64,000 nucleotides of DNA from Hofstenia miamia (taxonomy: Eukaryota > Xenacoelomorpha > Acoela > Hofsteniidae). Under the pieces are notes generated by a model, which was not told where the DNA came from, did not search any database, and worked only from the letters and a program-made list of their open reading frames with translations. Positions within the stretch are counted from its first letter, which is position 1, and every line of letters starts with the position of its first letter. The translations under genes were made by a program, and so were the position numbers. The stretch covers positions 460,650-524,649 of the forward strand of contig CABFPE010000303.1 in assembly GCA_900660155.1 (NCBI GenBank), given 5' to 3'. Of this stretch, positions 58,001 through 64,000 are shown one piece after another.

Positions 58001-61000
58001 GTTCGTCTCTCCAAGCAGAACTTTTCAATGAGGCTTGTTTTAACTAGCCAAGTTAAAAATCTTGCGCTCTCAAGGTATTTTTGCATAGTTCTTCCTGTCA
58101 TCTAATAAAAATTTAAAACGAAACTATGAGGAGCACAAAGCTCGAAATTGAATGAAACAATAAGATTAGTAGCGCTTAAAATTATGCGGACTAAGATGAT
58201 GAAAGTTTGCATAAAAAAAGAAAACTGAACAATAAATTAGATATGCTTAAATTAAGCTCGATTTGAGCTCGACTGGTTACAATTTCACTGATTGACAAGC
58301 ATGGTTATGAATTAATCGACATAATTCGAAAACTGTGAAATACTGTATTATTAGCAGGGCAACCTGAAAATGGCACCAAAAATCCCAAAAATGGTGCTAT
58401 AAATGGCAATTACAAATGGAATTGCAACAAACATAGCACTCATACATAAAAACATGTGTTATAATGAAAATTGTAAATACGCAGATGATTAATTCTTGTT
58501 AAAGCAAGTTTTAAAGTTATTTTCCGAAAAATGGATTTTTACAAGTGAAAAACTTCTTTAAAAGGACATGAAATTTAAGCAGTTTTCAATAGCTCTAGCA
58601 CTGCATCTTGAAAAATTCCAAATGTTTTAGATATCATTCTTTTTTATTCCTTTTTGAAAGTAACTCTGAATTTCAGCCAGATCAAAATTTATGTATAAAT
58701 AAATACCTTAGCACCTTCAATAGCGTTCCGTTTCTCAATATTTTTCTAAAATGTCAATCAATTTAATGTACTTGTATTTAAATTCAACCGATTTACCTAA
58801 TGTGCCATTGTCACTTTGCTATCTTAGCCTTAGTGACTAAGATTTCAGCGTTGGGAAATCATTTAGAATGTTTTTGGCGTTGAAAAATGATTGTCCCAAT
58901 TACCAACAACTGGATAAGTTGCTTGGGCCAATCTATCATTTTCATTCATGAAAAAGGTATCCTGGTGAAGAAATCGCTATTGAATTACAGTTAATTACCT
59001 TTCTTGCTAACAAGAAAATGGACAGCAAACTGGCCTCACATGTGGTGAAAGTTATAGTGAGACGTCAGATGAAAACATATATGCATTACAAATAGGACAA
59101 TTTTAGCTGAATGTAAGCATCAATCAAATTGATACAGTAAATTTCAATGTTATAAATTACAGTATTAATTTTTTTTAAATATGGCTGGGAAGTGAAAATC
59201 ATAATACTTATAAAAATGTTTTTAAAAAGAAGTATATTTAATATTTCTGAAAACATTCAACACCAAATTTAAAAATTTTTATTGTGCGATATTATTACCA
59301 AAAAAATTGCATCCTTATTTTTTGGCAATGAAAACCATGAATTGTGATTGGTCAAAAATAGAATAAAACCGATACAAACAGTTTGTAAAAAGTAACGAAC
59401 TTTCGCTCACACTTGTCAACGATTCGAGCTTCTAAAGAGTCGAGCCGAACCGAGCTTGAGCACTGCATTGGATATACAACGAGCCTTTATTAAGCTGGAC
59501 AAATTTATAGTTCTGTATTTAAATTTGCCTATGCAGATTTTTCTTATTTTTTCACTCAATATACCTTTTTTATAATCTTATGTTAAAATGTTTATTAAAC
59601 AATAGAAGGAGCTATGTAAAAATTCGGAAAGCGCAATATTTTTAAAAATAATATCGAGCTAAACAGAGCTTCATTGAATGGTTCTATGTGGGGAACCGAG
59701 CAGGAAATACTCAAAAGTAAACCGAGCCGAGCCAAACTTAGAAATTTCGTTCGTTTTCAACAAAATTAAGCGGAGGGTAGAAATTTGACTGAAATACTTC
59801 AAAACTTAATTTTCAGACAAAAAACCCATATTTTAAACTAATTAGCGAAGTGCTTTACTAATATATTAAATCAGACCAATATTTTTTAAGGCAGGGAGTA
59901 TTACTTAAAATGAACATAAAGTGAAATTAACCTGAAGCAAATTGATTTGCTGATGAATATAATTTGTAAATTCTGCCATAGACTAAAGCCCAGACCCCCG
60001 TGCTGTTTAACTTAGTCTATGAATTGCATACACCCTAGCAATGCTTAACACAGTTTGGGCTCTGTAGTAGGAAGTATTCCCATCATAGTCTTAATTGCAA
60101 GTTTATAATATCAATTTCTACCTTGCAAACTATGCAATTCACTTGTCCACATAATTCGCATTTGTACGAATTCACTTCACCAGCAATTTCCCACCACGAA
60201 TCACAGTTCGCAGTTCGACAATGGAATGAAGGAAGAGTTGCTTCTGCAGTCATCAAGCCACGTCTTTTGTACTTATGGAACTCCTCTTCCGGCACTATCG
60301 CAGCAATCTAAGAGAAATAAAATTAATGATAACGAAAACTTAAAAGCACTCATCCTTCCTCTGGCATAATTATTAGTTTGCATAATTTTTCTAACACGCA
60401 AGTTTATTACTCAAAAATTTGACAAGTGATTGTAATTATCCATAAGCAGGTTAGCTTAAAATGATAAGTGAAATAAACAGATAATTTCCATTTCAGTTGT
60501 AAACGACCATTTGTTTGCATGGTTTGTCAAAAAAGGGATTGAATTCCATTTTAAAAATATCCATTTGTTTTGTTTACAGATCCAATCATTGATTTTTCTA
60601 TGCGCAAATTTGTCAACACTTTTGCAAGAGAAATGATAAATCTTTCACTTGCAACATTCCTAAGCATTTTAATTGAACATAACAATTGATTAAAAAATCT
60701 TACAACTATTGCTTAAGGTAGATAACCTACACTAGTTATTTAATTAATGGGAAAATGCATTAAGAAAATGATCAAATCATTATTGTAATATATAAATTAA
60801 CAAAGGCATAAATAAATAGTTACAAATATACTTATCCTCGAAATTTTTTTGATAAAACTAATACGTTTTTGTCAAGTTTGTTTTGAATTATTGTGACCAA
60901 CAAGTGAAAAAATCAAAAATTTCAAAACTCATGACTACCTTAAAATTATTCAAAACAAAGCTTCTGACTTTATGGCTTTGGGGAAGACATCATTGCTGCA

Positions 61001-61413
61001 ACAAGATTGGACTCCATGCCACACAGTGAAATTAGGTATCTCATACTGAATTTCGGTTGGATGAGAAGTTCCCCCAACGTTAGAAAATTCTGAGACAGTA
61101 ACTAGAGCTATGGCCCATACGAGGAATTGATAGCAGCTATCAAAGAGGTATGGTTTTATGAGACCACGACTTAATATTACCCTTCTCTCATTCATTCAAT
61201 GCTTCAACTAATTACAGCTTGTTTAGATATGCAAGGAATGTATACAAAATATTGACTTTTCTGTGTTATGAAAACTTTTCATGTTTTTTATATGATGTGA
61301 AAAATACAGCCTCTATTCTGCAATAAGGGTATTTTCATTATCAATCAATTGTACAGCGAGTAAATTAAACTAAACAGAACTTCAGAAAATGTTTCTAAAC
61401 TTTTTCACAGGAC

Positions 61414-61446
<33 letters not shown>

Positions 61447-63954
61447 ATATGAATATAATGATTGCAATAAGTCATATATCGGGGAAAATAAGAGAAATCT
61501 GGTAACAAGGATGAAGGAGCACATAAGAAGACATTTGAATTCTGAAATATATTTACATCATCATGAAATCAAGGAAGAAAATATTAAGATATTATTAACA
61601 TCAATAATTCTAAGAACACTAAAATCTACAATAAAAGAAGCAAAAGATTTATAGTGTATACAATATATTTATAATTTCGTTAGTGTAGTCTATTGTAAAA
61701 TATTTATTTACCGCATTTGTCATACTGACGATGATTCTCAGCATTCAAAATCGGTCGCAATTTTTAACTGCGTTAGAATTTATATAATTCGATAAATCCG
61801 ATGTAAATATGGAAAAATTCTTTACGAGTAAATCTGCAATTTTTTGTTATAGTTAGTAATTAGTAGGTTTTCAGAAATGGTTAATTTAGAAGTTTTCATA
61901 ATGATCTTAAAATTATGGGTATTCACTCGATGTAAATATTAATAAGCATAAACTCCAAACTCGGATTGATGATGGCATTTCAATTCAGAATTTGACATCA
62001 AATCCGAAGACAACTTTACTTAAAAACACTTTTGACTTTTGGAAATTATTTTAAGAAGAAAGGAAACGAGCTGCATTGTAAAATAATTATCAGGTTTCTT
62101 ATGTTCAAGAAGTAATTCAACTCAAAGGTATTTCCGGTGGTAAGAAAACTGGAATTCTTTCACTCTGCCAACTGAACAAAAATCAAAACCAGAATTACAT
62201 TTCTAAATATTGGAAAGTTTAAATAGAACGAGATTAATATCAAACATTGGATTTCCATTAAAAGGGTTAGTTTTCATATACGGGTCTTATATCTAAACGC
62301 CTCGATCAAATTAGCGCAAGTGGTCGATGAAAAAATCATCATGGACACCAGTATCAGTGTGCAGTAGTACAATCAATAGTGTTCAAATTTAAGAACCTAT
62401 ATTTCGACATTTTCAATTATCTTTCATAAAAATGGAATTTACTGATGCAGGGAATAATGACAATAAGGTACCAGCCAAAGTAAAACTTAGTAGTGTCGCC
62501 TATTGAAGCTAACTGGAGTTTCGATATTCAAAGATACTCTCAATTTGAATTGATCAGGATGTTACTCTATTTGATTTGTTTGCAAAACAGTGCAATCTTT
62601 ATTACTGACCATTGGAACATACTTGGACACGTTATTATATACAGTTTTATTTGTGATCGAAAAATGGCACTTGGGCGATGTTGACAAACAAAATGCTAAA
62701 ATTCATCATATATCAAACAAAATTGCTATAAGACAAAAAGCAACTAAACACATTTCTAAGAATCTAAAGAGCACCTTCGCTAAGATGAAATAGGACAGAA
62801 AAATGATGTATTGTCACAAAAAATCATAGCAAGTGAGCTTGTATATAAAACACCTAAATGAAAGAGTAATGTATTGATTAGACATAAATCAAGAAACTGA
62901 CATCGGAGGATGCACACGAAACTGAGTGAAACATACACACGGGTTTGTGTATTTGTAAATTATAAAAATTAGGAAGCTTCGAACCTCTAAAAATCATGAA
63001 GCTCATTATATAGCTTAGTTTCTTATAAAAAATGTGCCTATTTGCCTATTTGAAGAATAGCATCACTCAGAATTCTGTGGTATCTATTTAAAATAAGAAT
63101 GTAAAAGCTGTTGCTTCCTATTAAATAAAAACACTGTTGCAATCAAAGCACACATCTTCTGAAAGTGTGCTAACTAAACATCAATGATATTGGCTAAAAT
63201 CACTTGGAAACGCGCATTTGTGAAATACTGAAAAACAGTCGATGATCGAATTTGAAAGATTCGAGGTTTGAGGGATTTAAAATTTATAAATAAATAGGAA
63301 AATTTCGGACACTGCTGTCACAGTAAATCTACTGCTTCTGTATGATATAAAGGTTTTAAACCATATATGGGAGATTCACTTAGTACACATAATTTGAACA
63401 TTTGATGATTAACTAAACGAACATATTTTGCATTTATGTTAGTTTTCAGCTTCGTCTACATTACAGTCTCATTTGGCAAAATGACATTTTCGAATTTCGA
63501 AAATAACAGCGCATAGGTTGGATTATCTTGAAATAGGCGAGTCTGCTTTAAAATATCATTTTAAATAGGGCTGGATGAGCAGAGTTAAGCTTTAAGAATT
63601 GAGGCTTTGTAGAGTTGGCATGAGACAACAGCGATAATAACAACTGAAATTAATGAAAACAATTGTATGTAGTCATGCAGATATTCAGTTTAACCTTATT
63701 TTAATAAACAAGGAGAGTATTATGGGTTCGCATTATACCTGAAATGGGTTGGGTAAACTAGAGAAAGATTACCATATCATTTCATTTATTTTCTATATAA
63801 CTCCTTACTTCTCGATCATTGATGACGGCATCACATGCGAATGTGTCGGTTTGTGTGGGACATTTTATTGTAACAGTGTCTGCATTAATAACGAGTTGCT
63901 GCAAACAATCCACGCAAACTGGATGGAGGCATTCGCGAAGGATAATAGCGTCAC
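54748..63954 (-). CDS. RBCK1-like: HOIL-1 (RBCK1)-like RBR E3 ubiquitin ligase, copy 2 (last three exons)
   Basis: Minus strand exons 63954-63809 (RING1 second half), 60307-60122 (IBR) and 55071-54748 (RING2 and C-terminus) have lengths 146, 186 and 324 nt, identical to copy 1, with the same phases. By hand count the residues are about 67, 76 and 80% identical. RING2 keeps the active-site Cys (SVGCDWMQC; TGC at 54901-54903), so this copy is predicted to be a competent RBR ligase. UBL, NZF and the start of RING1 should lie beyond 64000. Introns carry hAT MITEs and Penelope and Tc1/mariner fragments. It faces copy 1 tail to tail about 9.9 kb away, consistent with an inverted duplication. Confidence 0.85.
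55208..55238. other. Perfect 13-bp hairpin
   Basis: AGAGACTACTAGA and TCTAGTAGTCTCT are separated by TATAT. 'TTAGGG' stands on both sides of the stem. It lies in the intron of gene 2. Role unknown; it could be a transposon excision footprint. Confidence 0.6.
56395..57610. mobile_element. hAT-type MITE, family 4 (GCCCGG-rich)
   Basis: The ends are CAGAATTGTAACCAGGTC and the complement of CAGAGTTGTAACCGGGCT. The flanking octamers TTCCCCAA (56387-56394) and CTCCCCAA (57611-57618) match at 7 of 8. GGCTCGGCTCGG and AGCCCAGCCCGG units crowd the ends. 1216 bp with no transposase. It lies in the intron between IBR and RING2 of gene 2. Confidence 0.75.
57962..58303. mobile_element. hAT-type MITE, family 5 (GAGCTCG-rich)
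   Basis: The ends are CAGGCTTGTCAACTAGTCG and the complement of CATGCTTGTCAATCAGTG. The flanking octamers GTTAGGAA (57954-57961) and GTTATGAA (58304-58311) match at 7 of 8. 342 bp, non-coding. A related end (ACTTGTCAACGATTCGAGC) occurs near 59413, followed by GAGCCGA-type repeats to about 59740, perhaps a second, more degraded copy. Confidence 0.7.
58312..60121. other. Gene 2 intron, degraded repeats
   Basis: Besides the family-5-like end near 59413 this holds a 10-bp inverted repeat (CATAGACTAA, TTAGTCTATG) near 59979-60022. No coding sequence is recognised. Confidence 0.4.
60122..60307 (-). CDS. RBCK1-like: Gene 2 IBR exon
   Basis: 62 codons, phase 0 at both ends, acceptor ttctcttag|ATT and donor AAG|gtagaa. 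It starts 'IAAIVPEEEFHKYKRRG' and holds HCRTANC, KCELC and NCIVC zinc ligands. Same length as the copy 1 exon. Confidence 0.9.
60930..61190 (+). pseudogene. Possible Tc1/mariner transposase fragment
   Basis: 'LLQQDWTPCHTVKLGISY' (about 60990-61043) resembles the QQDNAPxHTA block around the second catalytic Asp. A shifted frame continues with a Trp-x3-SP-like stretch. It is short and degraded, so the assignment is tentative. Confidence 0.4.
61430..61770 (+). pseudogene. Penelope GIY-YIG endonuclease fragment and element end
   Basis: The frame 61439-61654 reads 'VYEYNDCNKSYIGENKRNL' and 'RMKEHIRRH', ending 'TIKEAKDL'. This is the GIY-YIG endonuclease of Penelope-like elements, with YIGE and the R..EH block. 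An (AT)n run precedes it at 61413-61438. About 70 bp after the stop a CTGACGATGA motif (61724) recalls the element end at 48210, but GAAA is lost. It lies in the intron of gene 2. Confidence 0.7.
61771..63808. other. Gene 2 intron between RING1 and IBR exons, nothing recognised
   Basis: AT-rich. Small open frames near 62493-62793 have no recognisable similarity. Confidence 0.4.
63809..63954 (-). CDS. RBCK1-like: Gene 2 exon: second half of RING1
   Basis: 146 nt, acceptor atttag|GT and donor GAA|gtaagg. 'DAIILRECLHPVCVDCL' and the CPTQTDTFAC segment correspond to copy 1 exon 6. Phase 1 in and phase 0 out, as in copy 1. It is the most 5' exon of gene 2 inside the window. Confidence 0.9.
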
Positions 63955-64000
63955 CTAAATTTGGTAAACGATGATAATTAATAAATAAATATATATATAT

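Noticed and set aside
62493-62793. Two overlapping small frames in the gene 2 intron
   Set aside because: No similarity, no splice support, and plus-strand orientation inside a minus-strand intron.

Overview
This is an AT-rich eukaryotic window, almost certainly from an invertebrate animal. It has split genes with kilobase-sized introns, GT-AG junctions, a HOIL-1 (RBCK1)-type RBR ubiquitin ligase (an animal gene of the LUBAC system), and fossils of many animal transposons: CsRn1-like Ty3/gypsy, Penelope, Jockey/CR1-like and R2/R4-like LINEs, hAT, Tc1/mariner and piggyBac-type MITEs. I cannot name the species. No bacterial operon, CRISPR array, rRNA or tRNA gene was seen.

Layout. Positions 1-15214 are a head-to-tail array of decayed LTR retrotransposons, all on the + strand and sharing one LTR family (inverted ends TGTAGA/TCTACA, tRNA-Trp-type primer sites). 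The last element (about 5311-15214) is the largest and carries an unidentified reading frame of about 2.7 kb between integrase and the 3' LTR. Positions 15215-22068 hold no recognised gene but several MITEs.

Positions 22069-44826 hold a HOIL-1-like gene on the + strand, with eight coding exons and introns full of transposon debris. Joining the exons gives about 675 residues: UBL1, linker, UBL2, NZF zinc finger, RING1, IBR, RING2 and the HOIL-1-type C-terminal Cys cluster. Human HOIL-1 has one UBL and 510 residues. The residue at the RING2 catalytic cysteine position is Trp. A phase-compatible alternative last exon (35671-35813) could give a short UBL-UBL-NZF protein without the RBR module.

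Positions 44827-54747 form the interval between the two HOIL-1-like genes. It holds Penelope and LINE remnants, a hAT-type insertion inside a LINE, and an intact intronless 417-codon gene (51674-52927) for a G-protein-alpha-like protein in which every nucleotide-binding motif is degraded.

Positions 54748-63954 hold, on the - strand, the last three exons of a second HOIL-1-like gene. Exon lengths are identical to copy 1 (146, 186, 324 nt) and the catalytic Cys is kept. Its 5' exons lie beyond the right edge. The two genes are therefore convergent duplicates, one predicted active and one predicted inactive as a ligase.

Assembly warning. Four single-N joins (17870, 22846, 34484, 35097) are flanked by exact duplications of up to 893 bp. 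These look like unmerged contig overlaps, so the second copy of exon 1 and the repeated pieces near exon 5 should not be read as real duplications.
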